Notes under the pieces: generated by a model | The model's database searches: none | Told to the model about the DNA's origin: nothing | The model's input: the letters and a program-made list of their open reading frames with translations, nothing else | Assembly (NCBI GenBank): GCA_907164885.2 | Contig: OU015495.1 | Location: 214,878,224 to 214,942,223 of the forward strand | Direction of reading: 5' to 3' | Source of the DNA: Dolomedes plantarius | Lineage: Eukaryota; Arthropoda; Arachnida; Araneae; Dolomedidae | DNA length: 64,000 nt | Made by a program: the position numbers and the translations under genes | In this document: one piece after another, positions 53,561 to 64,000 of the stretch | Layout: the number at the start of each line of letters is the position of its first letter | Position numbering within the stretch: position 1 is the stretch's first letter

Positions 53561-56500
53561 TTATTTATTTATCTATAAAAAGAAAAAGCCTTGCAATGTT
53601 AGGCTTGTAGATAGTAAAAACTAACAATATCATGTAAGGTTATAGTAAAAACTAACAATATCATGTAAGGTTATTATGAAATAGAAATAGATTTGATGTG
53701 AAAAGTATGCTTGAAAGCATAATTTTAAATTTGTTTTAATGGTCAGAATCCTCATAATGCATTCCAATGGAAGAGAATATTAGCCATAGTGCATGTATGT
53801 ATATGTATTTTGAGAAAACATTGAAAATTTATTAGATTAGTGAATGTAGCCAGAATAAAATTTCGAGTAGAACTGTCTATTGAATTTAAAGTTTTGTTTG
53901 AGCAAATATTGAAATTATTTTAAAACTTTTGCTTCAAAAATATTTGAAAACTAATTAATAGCACTCTTGTTAGTAGAATAATTGAAGACATTTACTTAGA
54001 AAATATTCATCAAGTAAACACTTTCAAAATATAAAATTTGGATAAATTTGGCAGCGTCAATATATGTTAGCTTTTCTGAAATTAATAAGTACGAGAAAAG
54101 TGCAGAAAAATTGTGTTCGCTTGTCATAACTTACTCATTTGAAAACTATGATAATGAAAATTCGAAAACTGAGAGTATACTGACAAAACTTTCAAATTCT
54201 ACACCTCAGTAATCAAATAAGAATACTAAAATGAAGTTTTATAAAGATAAATTTTAGAAAAGAAAAAAAAATAGCAAAGCATCCCTTTTTATCACCTAAT
54301 TTTATGAGCAACCTTGTTTAAGCTCCTATATTTTCTGTTATAAGTAGATCTATTTGAAGATCTTTATACACCTATGCTAAGAAGGGTCAGTGACAGTCCT
54401 CTTTAAAATTACAAAAATTTGGATGAAGAAATCTTAATGTTTTTAACAGTTTCTTTAAACATGAGAGGATGAAATATTTTTCTAATTAATTTTTTTAGTT
54501 AGAATTTATTTTATGGAAAAAATTTGACTGAGTTCCAAAACTTATACAGGTTGACATTAAAAAATCTGGTTCCTTCAGTTTTCCAACAAAATTTCAGGGC
54601 GTAATATCGAAGAACTCTTTTATTTAGTAGAACTAAAATTCTGTAGAACTGTTTTATTTTGTGAACATTAAAATTTCATTTGCCTTTCATTTAGTGTTTA
54701 TTTTCCTTTCATTAAAGGACTGTGCTTGTTCCTGTCATTTTCTGTTAATTATATACAGCATATATAACCATAAAAATTTTGGCTCTCCTGAAGTCTGGAT
54801 TTTGAATGTCAACTAATAAGTTTTATTAAAGATTTATATATTTCATAAATAACAGGCTCTTTATCCCAAGACCACAATTAGAGGTGGGAGATGAGTCCCT
54901 CTGGGATGGTTCAAAATATAAAATGTATATATGAAATAAATGAAAATTTTTTCATTCCATTTTTATTTACATTTTCTCTTAATTATTTACATTTTCTCTT
55001 TCATTTACTTCTTTGTTTTCAAGCAAGCTTTCTTAAAAATTTTCTCTTAATTAGATCACAACTGTTTATGTGCTGATTATTTGCGTAGTCCTTTTTCGTA
55101 TGGGAACACTACTCTGAAAAATCTTGAAATGAAAACTCATTGGATTTTATGTGTGTCATTAAATAACAATTTATAAGATGCTGACAGAAAAATTCTCATC
55201 TCTCAGTTATTTCTCATTGGAATTTTCAAGCTTAGTAAACAATATTACTGTTATTAACAATTTGAATGAGAAGATGAAATGAAAGGAAAAAGTATCCCTA
55301 AAATATTTATGATGTTTCAATTTTTAGTCAGGAATTTCCTATTGATGAAGTATTATACATTGAGTCTACATTCTTAAATTTACACTCATCTATCAGTATT
55401 GATGCAGAAATTTTACAGGTGCTCTTTTACTTTCTCTATAACTACAAAATCATATCTTTACACTTTGTACTTTCATCCTGTTCTGAAGGAGAGTGCTTTT
55501 ATTTTCCACTTTCAATGTGGCCATATACTTTGCATTTCATTTTATTATTAGCTTAATTTTTTTCTGTATACTTAAAAAATTTTGTTTATATTTTATTGTA
55601 ACTAGATTCTTAAAAACTGCATCAGAATGATGTTAGTATTTTTAATTTTTTTTTTTTTCGCTGTGGAATTGAATTCACAATTTTATAAGAGTTCACCGAT
55701 TCTTTTATCTATACATTTATCAATTTTGTAAGAGTTATTCCAGTTTTGTTGGAATTTATCACCTGTTTGTCATTTAATAGTTCACAGATTCCTTTCATAA
55801 TTTTTTTTATCCTGTACTAAAAGACCCAGTCATTTTTTGATTTACAAAAAATTACATGTACAAAAGAAAAATTTAGATTTTGTTAAATAGGTATGACAAA
55901 CACAAATGCATAAAAGCCAAACCTCAAAATTTGATTATGTGGGAATAGCATTGTTTCTACTACTAATTTAAACGCATTAATATTTTTCTGTTTAATGTTT
56001 TAACTTGAAATTTTTAATTTGTGTGTATGTGATCTGAAAAGAAGAAAAGTAAAGCAGCATCTATGCTGTTATAAGGGAAACTTTTTCTTATGTGTTAAAT
56101 AATTTTTCTGGAAGTTTATTACACCAATAAGAGTTTCTACAAAGCAGCAGGGGGTTAAAATATCTTTTAAAAAAATTGTAAAATTAATGAATAGTAGTTA
56201 ATCTTAGGAATTAAAAGGAATGTAATCTATTTTAATACATTGGGCATTTTGATAGAAAAATTCTAAATGCATCCTTTCAGTGGACTTCCTATGAGAAAAT
56301 GTACTGTACAGACTGTTGGATTCTTAGCTCTCTTTAAATCAAGTTGTTACTACTTGGTTGATCGTCCTCGCATTGCTGGTATAAAAGTAATCCTTACGCA
56401 CTGATAACCCATATTACTGTTCTGTATTATAAGACATGTACTTAAATAGACATTTTACTTTAATAACTTAGAGTATGAGAGAACAGTGTTGAGGTAGAAT

Positions 56501-56751
56501 TTTTCTTTTCGGATACTGCGGCGTTGGTTCCCACAACCCGGACCTAGTTCTAGTTGGCGAATTGAAACTTTTCTATAAAGTAATCGAACTTTAAAAATCT
56601 TTTTATTTTTTAAAAACCTTTTCTTCTTCGTATTCCTTCTGCCATGAATGATATCCGTTACGTCATTATTTGAAGCCAACCTGTGGCTTCTTAAGCCTTT
56701 CGTAATTGCATTCTAAAGACCTACCTTGTTTACCATCGTTTGTTTTTCAGC
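53561..56751. other. AT-rich intergenic DNA, nothing recognised
   Basis: About 3.2 kb downstream of BLCAP. One local direct duplication is visible (GTAAAAACTAACAATATCATGTAAGGTTAT, about 53612-53672). No protein family, terminal repeats or RNA gene were recognised. Confidence 0.5.
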
Positions 56752-56762
56752 GGACTGTTTCT

Positions 56763-57051
56763 GTTGATCCGGAAGTATTCCAGACCAGATCCGTATAGGC
56801 TGAGGGGTGCATCTCCGGTTCATAATGGAGTTCGCCTTAGCCAGGTGTCACCTCAATTTTGACCAAGCATCCATAGGGGCGACATTTAGGGGGATCGTAC
56901 CTTCCCCACCCACTGACCTCATAGAAGGACTTTCCGGTCTACGGATTTAGCGTGCCCATATCCGACCTAGAAACGAAGGTATTTAACGACGCTTGCTGCG
57001 ATTCAATCAATACCGAAAGCCGACGCGCTACCACTACGTTACCTCTAGCCT
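56763..57051 (-). mobile_element. tRNA-derived SINE
   Basis: Flanked by an exact 11-bp duplication GGACTGTTTCT (56752-56762 and 57052-57062). On the minus strand the head is GAGGTAACGTAGTGGTAGCG, with an A-box-like block. Same family as 53220-53560, in opposite orientation. Confidence 0.85.
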
Positions 57052-57122
57052 GGACTGTTTCTAAAAGATGCAAGTTCTCGGTTCATTTAATAAGTTTCCC
57101 CGAAAAAACGAATGTTATATAT

Positions 57123-57575
57123 TGTTAGGCAATAGTTTACGTGCATTACTTTCCGACATTCGTGCTATCGTTTTAGACTGACGTAGCACTTGTTACCGAA
57201 CTGCTGATGGCGTTACGGCAACTTTGACATCATACATCTGAGAAATGGGGTTTTTCATTTATTTTCTCCATGGTTTATTATTTTTCCTTCCCAGTGTATT
57301 TTATGCAAATATATGTTAATGTTATTTTACTTGCTTGTATAAATACCGCTCGAGTTAGAGCCCCTAGCAGCACACGCAGTCGGACTCGCGAGCTAGTGAG
57401 ATTCGTGTGTTAGTCTGCGTGAGATTATTTTGGTTATACAAATGTTCCAAGTTTATTGCTTTTAATATTTTTTAACGTTTATTGAGGTTCTGAATAAACT
57501 TTATATTTTTAACTTAAGTCTTTCTGATTCATGAACACACCCCATGCCAGACAACTGCAGGCTCTGTCATATTGT
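57123..57575 (+). repeat. LTR, same family as 9134-9647
   Basis: Starts TGTTAGGCAATAG and aligns along its length with the minus-strand LTR at 9134-9647 (AGACTGACGTAGCACTT, CATCTGAGAAATGGGGTTTT, AGCAGCACACRCAGT, TTAACTTAAGTCTT). It contains TATAAATA. The 3' end after CATGCCAGACAAC is truncated or diverged and no clean duplication was found. Confidence 0.75.
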
Positions 57576-58440
57576 AAAGTTAATTTTTCTTCATTATAAT
57601 CATTGTATTCCCGGGCTAGAACTTTTTTATTCCTTAAGAGCTACGAGGTTCTGTTCGTAATTTCCCTGTAAATTCGTGGTACATTCAAATTCTTCTAGAG
57701 AAGTTTAAAAAGTCTGTTTCTCTTTCCTTTATATTCCGTTTGCGTTGGGCTTCTTAAAGACGGCTTTGCTTTAAACCCACTTAAAAGAGTGATGGAGTGA
57801 TAATGTCAGTAAGCTAAAACGGTTCTAAATCCTAGAAACTTATTCCAACGGATTATATTTTCTGCCACAAACCAACCCTACATCTTTTCCTTTTTGGGAT
57901 TTTTACACTTTTGCAAAACAATATAATTTACATTCACTTTCCTTTAAAAAATGTTCGCTTTACCCTTTTGTTATTTCAACTAAAAAATTACGGAAAAGTT
58001 AAAATTTTAATGGGTTTGTTTGTCTTTGTGTTTAAATAAAGATACGTGTAAATTTTTAAAATTTTCTTTAGTTTTTTTTTAAAGATAAGACAAACTATCG
58101 ATGTCCTTCGCATAATGAAACTTTTCAAATGAAAAAAATGGAAAATTAAAATAATCTTGAAACACGTAAAATGCAAGCAAAGATCTACTTCCAAATACAG
58201 AGAAGAGGTCTAAAAAATATGCATTTTCTGATCTGTACCGACCGAAAAAATTCCCCATAACTCAGCAATGGGACTGAAGATCTGTGATTCAGTCGCTGTT
58301 TCCCTTTAAATCTCTAGTTTTGCACCAATATATATAAAGGAAGAAAGCTTTTTTTTAAAATGTCTCTAGAACTTATTTGCTTTTTGAATATCGATAAAAC
58401 CTAGTTCTAGTATATTTTAAACTGCAATTCAAATTGTGGC
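57576..58440. other. Unassigned sequence
   Basis: No gene, terminal repeat or RNA feature recognised. Confidence 0.45.
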
Positions 58441-59285
58441 GTTATTAGCATGTTATACGTTATATTTCCAAAAAATAATCGGACGCATATGTCGAAAGAG
58501 AAAAAGTGCATTTCTATGAAAAATTCAATACTTTGTTGAACAACCGAACTCGACTCTTCTGGGAATGCTTTCGACCAATTTCTAGTACGAGTCTACTGGG
58601 AGTTGTCTCCATTACTCGATTAAATCTTCTTCTAGTGGAAGGCATGCTAGCTCGTCCCATGAGTGTCCGATAGGATTGAAATGGGCAATCTGAGCCGGCC
58701 TATCTAATTTTCGTTTGTTTTGTTCTTCAAACCAATCATTGACAGAGCTCGAAGTGTGGCATGGGGCCAGATCACGCTAAAAGAGCCAAAAGTATGTTCC
58801 GGAGTACGGCCATATTGTAGGAAGTGTATAATTATCTAAAATGGTTATGTTCATTGAGTTAATAGCTGATGGGAAAACAATCAACGGTCTCAGCCCCTCA
58901 CAGCAGAAACAGGCCTCTTTCGGATTTAACATTTAGGACAATTAAGTCGGAAAGAAAACTCTGCCCGGGTAAACACCATATCAATACCAGGCTCGTCTGT
59001 CTCATTTGTAAGGTTTGAAGCGCGATTCATCACCCCAAATAATCTTTTCCCTTTCTTCTATAGTCCATAAACGACGTGCTAAACACCACTACAATCTCTT
59101 TCTGGTATTTTGCCGAGTAATGTGCAGCCGTTTTCACAAGATATTCCTTTAGAGTCCCCAATAAGCATCTCTGGCGTCGATGGTACAATGTGTGCGGCAT
59201 CGCATGTCGGGGTTTCGCTTCAGTATTGCTGTCTGCCTTCTATCGTCGAAAGACATCTGCCACACTTGATTTCGGGATGATTAGA
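58441..59285 (-). pseudogene. Tc1/Tc3-like transposase remnant
   Basis: Minus-strand blocks with many frame breaks: IPKSSVADVFRR (HTH), LLGTLKE, SAKYQKEIVVVF, WTIEERE-like sequence leading to IIWGDESRFK (a catalytic-core aspartate), a block near 58660 for the SPDLNPIEH region, and NKVLNFSIEMHFFSF followed by FDICVRLFFGNITYNM at the C-terminal end. The Jockey copy C at 59286 interrupts its N-terminal side. Confidence 0.65.
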
Positions 59286-60910
59286 AAACCAGATAACTCG
59301 CTCCCCAATAAAAAAGCTCCCGGCCTTGACAATATCACCAACCCGGCAATTAAAAACCTTCCCTTAAATTATGTAACCTATATCACTGAGCTAACCAACA
59401 AAATTTTTAAATATAAATATTTCCCTATAGCCTGGAAAACGTCTATAATACTCCCAATAATAAAAAAAAAACCCAGTGAAGACCCTGCAATTCCTAAAAA
59501 TTACCGTCCAATTTGTCTGCTCTCCTCTCTTAGTAAGCTGGTTGAACACATACTGTGTAAAAGAATTAACAGGTTCCTGGATGATCATAGTGTCATTATA
59601 AACGCTCAGTTTGGCTTCAGAGCCCAACACTCGACTACAAATCAACTGCTCCGAGTGATGGAATTCATCCATGATGGATTTCAGAATCGGATGCAGACTG
59701 ATGTCATTCTCTTTGATATAGAAAAAGCTTTTGATCGCGTCTGGCACAGCGCGCAAATTTATAAACTTATAAAACTGAAATTGCCCTTTGATATTCACTT
59801 AATCCATTCCCATTTACTTAATAGAACATTTAAAATCCGCTACACTAAATTAACTTCTACACGTAACATTAACGCAGGCGTTCCACAAGGTTCGAACCTC
59901 GGACCACTTTTGTTTAACATTTTTATTAATGACATTCCACACTCTACAAACACAATACTGACCATGTTTGCGGACGACACGGCAATCTTAGCGAAGAATC
60001 GCAACACAAAACATATATATACCTTCAATATATACCTTCAAAGGAACATTGACATGCTTGAACGTTGGTTCGAACGGTGGAGAATTAAATTAAACCCTGC
60101 TAAAACGAAAGCCATATTTTTAGTTTTAACAGAATTCAACCTCCGCCGGTCATAGTGTGTGGTCACTCAGTGCATTTCGAGAGAGAGGGCAAATACCTTG
60201 GAGTTTATCTAGATAGTAGGTTAACTTGGGAAAAAAACATAGTATCCAATATCGGACAATTTCTTAGAGCCCGCAGGGACTTAGCGCACCTCCTGTACCA
60301 AAACTAAATGAGTATGGAAAATAAATTTTTATTATAATAAGACTGTCCTTCGACCCATCTGGCCGGACGATGGCCGAATGGCTAGGGCGCTGGCTTTCGG
60401 TACCAGAGTCTGTGGGTTCGAATCCCACTCTTGGCATGGACGTTCGGAATCGGCTTTAAGCAGTAGGTCCCGGTCTAATTAGCCCTCGTGTAGCAAAAAA
60501 TGACCGTAGCGCTCTAAACCTAAACCAAACCGAACCGAACCTTCGACCCATCTTGCTTTGTGCTGATCCGGTGTGGGGATCAGCAGCGGACACTCGTATT
60601 CAAAGGCTGCAGACAATGCAAAATAAAACTCTCCTGGATGAGGAGAATTTCCTAATCCCTCCTTCCGTGGGATTAGGAAAGCCCCTTGGTACCTGCGTAA
60701 TGAAGTATTGCATAGATATATGGCAATAGAACCTATTCGGCACCATTAAAGAGCTAGCTATAAACTTTTATGAAAACATCTATTCAGTTAATCATGAAGA
60801 CCTTGCAAACCTCCCGGACTATGACCTAAGAGAGTTTCCAAGACGTCATAAGGCCACCATGGTTATTAACCCTGGCCTCATTCCTGTGCGCAATAGTTAA
60901 ATTTTTCTCC
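59286..60910 (+). pseudogene. Jockey ORF2 reverse transcriptase, C-terminal two thirds
   Basis: Open to 60155 with KKAPGLDNITNPAIKNL, YRPICLLSSLSKLVEHI, AQFGFRAQHSTTNQLLRVME, FDIEKAFDRVWH, NINAGVPQGSNLGPLLFNIF and the catalytic MFADDTAIL, then FERWRIKLNPAKTKAIF. A frame change near 60140 leads to EGKYLGVYLDSRLTWEKNI and RDLAHLL. After the SINE the C-terminus continues (VWGSAADTRIQRLQTMQN, ADLPDYDL-like NLPDYDLREFPRRHK) to about 60900. The catalytic residues are kept. The frame change, stops and missing 5' half make it inactive. Confidence 0.88.
60361..60539 (+). mobile_element. tRNA-derived SINE with 14-bp target duplication
   Basis: Exact duplication CCTTCGACCCATCT (60347-60360 and 60540-60553). 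The A-box region GATGGCCGAATGGCTAGGGC and B-box GGGTTCGAATCCCAC are well preserved. The tail is a CCAAAC/CGAAC repeat instead of poly-A. It interrupts the Jockey C open frame. Confidence 0.92.
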
Positions 60911-61480
60911 TCTTATTCTAAATTCCAAATTTCAATAGCCCAGATACTTCTTGTTTCTGACCTATCACTTCTGATTAATCGACCATAGAATCATCTCGCG
61001 GTTCCCTCTTGTGCCAGCGTTACTTGACGAAAAGGGGGGGGGGGGGATAACTCTTCCAACTGGTAAACCTTCCAATCTGGTAAACCTAGTAAGCTTCGCT
61101 ACGCGCTCTTGTTAGATTTCTGTCTGACAGCCCTTCTCAGTACTTTGAAACTTAGCTTGACCGTCATTAATTTTTCAACAGTATTCTCCCCAAACCCCTC
61201 TATCTTAATATTTTCTCTATATTCCCCAGGTTTTCTGCCATTACCAAGTAACTTAAAATTTGAAACTACTATTACCAGCTCTTAATCTCTAATTATAGTT
61301 TAATTTAATCTAACTTAAACTTTTAAAAATTTATTTATATTTTTATTATTATTATTTATTCACATTATCAAATCTGATACAATCGTGCGAACGCTGCCCA
61401 TGAAACATCCCACTGTTGATACCGAGGATAAGGAGCTCATGCTCTAAGACGCCTCGCAAGCTTTTCCTACGACGAGAAGC

Positions 61481-61512
61481 CCAGATGTTGTACGTAGAGA
61501 CAACATCTGGTC
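61481..61512. repeat. 11-bp inverted repeat
   Basis: CCAGATGTTGT and ACAACATCTGG separated by 8-10 bases, directly after the Jockey tail. Confidence 0.6.
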
Positions 61513-62645
61513 TCTGTTTAAGTAGCATCCTAAGACGATACCTCTTCAGAGACCGCGCCAAAGTCCGCGCCATGCGCCAAAGAAGAATCCAACGAAATTT
61601 AAAGTTTTGCTAGGCGATCACGTTTATCTATGCGCTGCCCATATTCGGTTGCGCACGTTAATTTCAATGTGTCCGATTACTTTTGGCAGTATGATGGAAA
61701 TGCAAAAGTGTAGATCAAGTGACATGTTTTTATATTCGTGTGGAAATAAAAACGAAATCGAGTTATTTCTCGTAGGAAATACCTCGAAGTATAGGTAGGT
61801 ATTTCCTATTGTTACTTTCAACATCTCATGATCATTTTGGGTCGTTGAACGCCGCATTTGTAATCGCTCGATTTTGGTTAACTTTGTAGAACTCTACAGA
61901 ATGGTGAAATGATGTTTTTATGAAAAGATGTATTATATATATGTAAACGTGGTGTGTGTGTGTCGTGTTATCACACACAGACACGGATCATCGCACAGAC
62001 GCAAGAAGCACGAGCTTGGGGCCTCCGAAAGTTAGTAGCTTGTAAAAGAGATGCATCCTGTGGACCTGAGGCACAAATACCGTCTTCATACAGACAATAG
62101 GCTGTTTGTCGAACGACAAACAAGTGTCGTAAAAGTTTTTATAGCTTAAAAACTGACCAATAAAATATGCATTTTTGATTGTGAGAAATCACCCTAAATA
62201 AGGAACAACGTTTTGCGTACCTACTATTTATTGTTATGTGGGCAGACTGTTTTCGAAACTACAAACATAATGTTCAATGACCTGGAGAAATTTAGGCCGA
62301 AGTTTGAAAGATCCCGAATTTTTCCCATGTCATTTCAAACCAATGTTAAAACAGTTATCGATTACTGATAAAAACACTTGAAAGAACAAATTGATTCAAA
62401 ACAAAAGTACTGGCGAGCCGTTTTAAATCGAGTGATTGCCACTATGAAATCACTACCCAGTTTCGGTTATGACATTTTTCTCGGCTACAGAGAAGGAGCA
62501 GCTTCCAATCGAGGGTGAAATTTCACAAGTTGTATCGACTATCTTACAGAATTCGACAGTTTTTTTGCAAAGATTTAGTTATCCAGGTAAAGGATTATTT
62601 ATTACCCATTGTATGTGATGAATTCATAAATTTCTCAAGTTCAAA
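61513..62645. other. Unassigned, probably transposon-derived
   Basis: GTGTCCGATTACTTTTGGCAGTATGA (61659-61684) resembles a Tc1-type end. A near-palindrome TGTTTGTCGAACGACAAACA lies at about 62102-62121. No coherent coding sequence. Confidence 0.4.
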
Positions 62646-62866
62646 GAGTTAGGGCCTGTTCACATAGGAGTCCGTTGCGTTGCGTTAAGGAAAAGATGAC
62701 GTTGAGCGAAAATAACTTAAATAAACCAATCATAGGCGTTAAAAATTTCATTGCTAATCGTTTGAAGGCATATGATTGGTTTATTTTCGTCTCAACGTCA
62801 ACTTTTCCTTAACGCAACGTAACGCAACGCAACGCAACGGACTCCTATGTGAACAGGCCCTAACTC
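62646..62866. mobile_element. 221-bp long-TIR MITE
   Basis: The ends GAGTTAGGGCCTGTTCACAT and its exact inverse continue as an almost perfect inverted repeat of about 90 bp. The arms differ by GCGTT-unit copy number (two units on the left, four plus a GCGTTAC variant on the right) and by a short insertion. The loop is only about 30-40 bp, so a full-length hairpin is possible. The target duplication is ambiguous. Confidence 0.85.
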
Positions 62867-63420
62867 ATTACACTACTCCCGATGTAACTCACATAGATCC
62901 TTTTTCTTGAGTTTTGTTGATAAAAAAGATGACATAATAGAACGGTTTTGTTCAAAATCGAAAATCGCGATTCTGAATAAGAACGGATCATATTTAATTA
63001 TATTGGAAGAGTTATAAAAATCTCTAAGGATCAACCGTACGATAATGCGGCAAATACCGTTGGAAAATACACCGTATTTATAGCTACGATAAAATATACT
63101 GATACAGAAACCTATGTAAAATGCCCAAAATTTAATAGGAAATTGGGCTGCCTGAAACCTGTTCTGGAGCATTGAGTTATTTTACTTTGTTCAAAATTTA
63201 GATGTACCAAGTGATCATAATTAAACTTGGCCTATTCAGAGCCCTCTGTAGCTGTAACTAAAAGGCGGATTGAGCTGAAATTTTGCAGATAGACAATTCA
63301 AAGGTTGGCACTGAAAGATTCCGCAAAAAAATAATTAGTTCAATGTCCGCTAGGGAGCGCATTACAGCCTAAATGCTTGAAAAGTCATGCAATAAATAAC
63401 TGTGCACAGTAAAAAAGTCA
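62867..63420. other. Unassigned sequence
   Basis: May include the 5' end of the DUF4817-type element that begins coding near 63621. AGCTGTAACTAAAAGGCGGA and similar short words were not assigned. Confidence 0.35.
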
Positions 63421-63496
63421 TTTAAAACTTTTATTTTTACATTCTCAAGCTTTATGATGTTTAAAACTGTTGTTTTTACATTTTGAAGCATTATGA
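63421..63496. repeat. Tandem duplication of about 38 bp
   Basis: TTAAAACT-TTTTTACATTCT-AAGCTTTATGA-type unit present twice in direct order with a few mismatches. Confidence 0.7.
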
Positions 63497-63620
63497 CGGT
63501 ACAAAAGTTGATAAATGTGGTGCAAGTGAAGAAGAAAACAATTTGATTTGCATAAGCATACGAATTCAAGTGAATTCTGGGTATAAAAAGGATGAGATCG
63601 AGTATCATTCTTCAGTTACG

Positions 63621-64000
63621 ATGGCAATTAAATTGCAAGAACGTGCGTTAATCGTAAAACTTTTTTTTCAAAACCAGGGAAATGCTGTTGCAGCTCTTCG
63701 CGAATTTCGAAGTCAAAAGAAATTTTGTCGGGGTCCACAATGTTTCCACAAGGTGTGAGAGAGATGATATCTCGATTTGAAAACACTGGGTGTTTAAGCG
63801 TTCAACGTGGCAGAGGACGAAAGCCTATCAGAGAAGAAGTCGTTTCAGAAGTAGCAACGGCCGTTGTATAGCAGTCACTGACAAATGATCATGGAGTCAG
63901 CAGTGCACGTGCAGTGTCACGACAATTAGACGTACCGTATAGCACAGTGCAGAAGATCATGAGAAAAATAGTGACATTTTTTCCGTATTAGATCAGTGTG
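63621..64000 (+). pseudogene. DUF4817-type mariner transposase, N-terminal part, cut by window edge
   Basis: From ATG 63621: MAIKLQERALIVKLFFQNQG, AVAALREFRSQKKFCRGPQ, the DUF4817 helix-turn-helix. After a frame change near 63740: GVREMISRFENTGCLSVQRG, RGRKPIREEVVSEVATAVV, a stop, then GVSSARAVSRQLDVPYSTVQ. These are the linker and second helix-turn-helix preceding the DDE domain in this spider-abundant mariner family. The frameshift and stop make it inactive. The catalytic part lies outside the window. Confidence 0.75.

Larger units (their letters stand above)
59286..61478 (+). mobile_element. Jockey-like LINE copy C, 5'-truncated
   Basis: Starts within the reverse transcriptase domain and ends with the same 3' tail as copy A (CCTAGTAAGCTTCGCTAC and ACCGAGGATAAGGAGCT, ending near the CGACGAGAAG repeat). 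A SINE is inserted at 60361-60539. The boundaries are approximate because no target duplication was settled. Confidence 0.78.

Noticed and set aside
56455..56679. 74-codon basic minus-strand frame
   Set aside because: No recognised family, no splice or start context, next to a SINE; insufficient support for a gene.
60370..60445. A functional tRNA gene
   Set aside because: The boxes are good, but the segment is bounded by a 14-bp target duplication and a repeat tail, so it is a SINE.

Overview
The window is eukaryotic nuclear DNA: AT-rich, intron-rich, and packed with DNA transposons, Helitrons, tRNA-derived SINEs, a Ty3/Gypsy element and Jockey-like LINEs. The protein families and repeat types look like an arthropod. 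The particular transposases (DUF4817-type mariners, Merlin/ISXO2, pogo/Tigger, hAT) recall spider assemblies, but 'spider' is an inference from memory, not a measurement.

Three host genes can be supported. (1) ELP3, the catalytic subunit of Elongator, lies on the minus strand at 28218-49922. I resolved 16 coding exons by hand; all junctions are GT/AG and in phase, giving 1650 nt (549 aa). (2) BLCAP, an 81-aa membrane protein, lies on the plus strand at 50637-50882. It is head-to-head with ELP3 across about 715 bp that should hold both promoters. (3) An unrecognised minus-strand gene lies at 1803-13790, with at least seven short phase-compatible exons encoding a helical, ARM/HEAT-like protein. 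Its promoter is probably near 15.1-15.3 kb.

Layout. 1-1.5 kb: Tigger relic and Helitron 3' end. 1.8-15 kb: unknown gene, with introns holding hAT MITEs, a mariner carrying a nested solo LTR, and a long-TIR mariner carrying a nested hAT MITE. 15.8-17.0 kb: Helitron with a helicase remnant and a nested hAT MITE. 17.2-22.2 kb: a complete, very young Gypsy element (268-bp LTRs, one mismatch, 5-bp TSD) with a broken pol. 22.3-28.0 kb: a four-level nest (Jockey, then pogo, then Jockey, then SINE). 28-50 kb: ELP3, with introns carrying Tigger, hAT, Helitron, piggyBac, TIR and Merlin elements. 50-53 kb: BLCAP and a Tigger. 53-64 kb: SINEs, an LTR, Tc1 and Jockey relics, a long-TIR MITE, and a DUF4817-type transposase cut by the window edge.

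No operon, CRISPR array, rRNA or functional tRNA was seen. I found no convincing new biochemical system. The most unusual points are the exactly dissectable transposon nest, the intact Merlin transposase inside ELP3 intron 2, a canonical -1 slippery heptamer placed exactly at the Gypsy gag/protease frame change, the BLCAP/ELP3 divergent pair, and the unidentified seven-exon gene.
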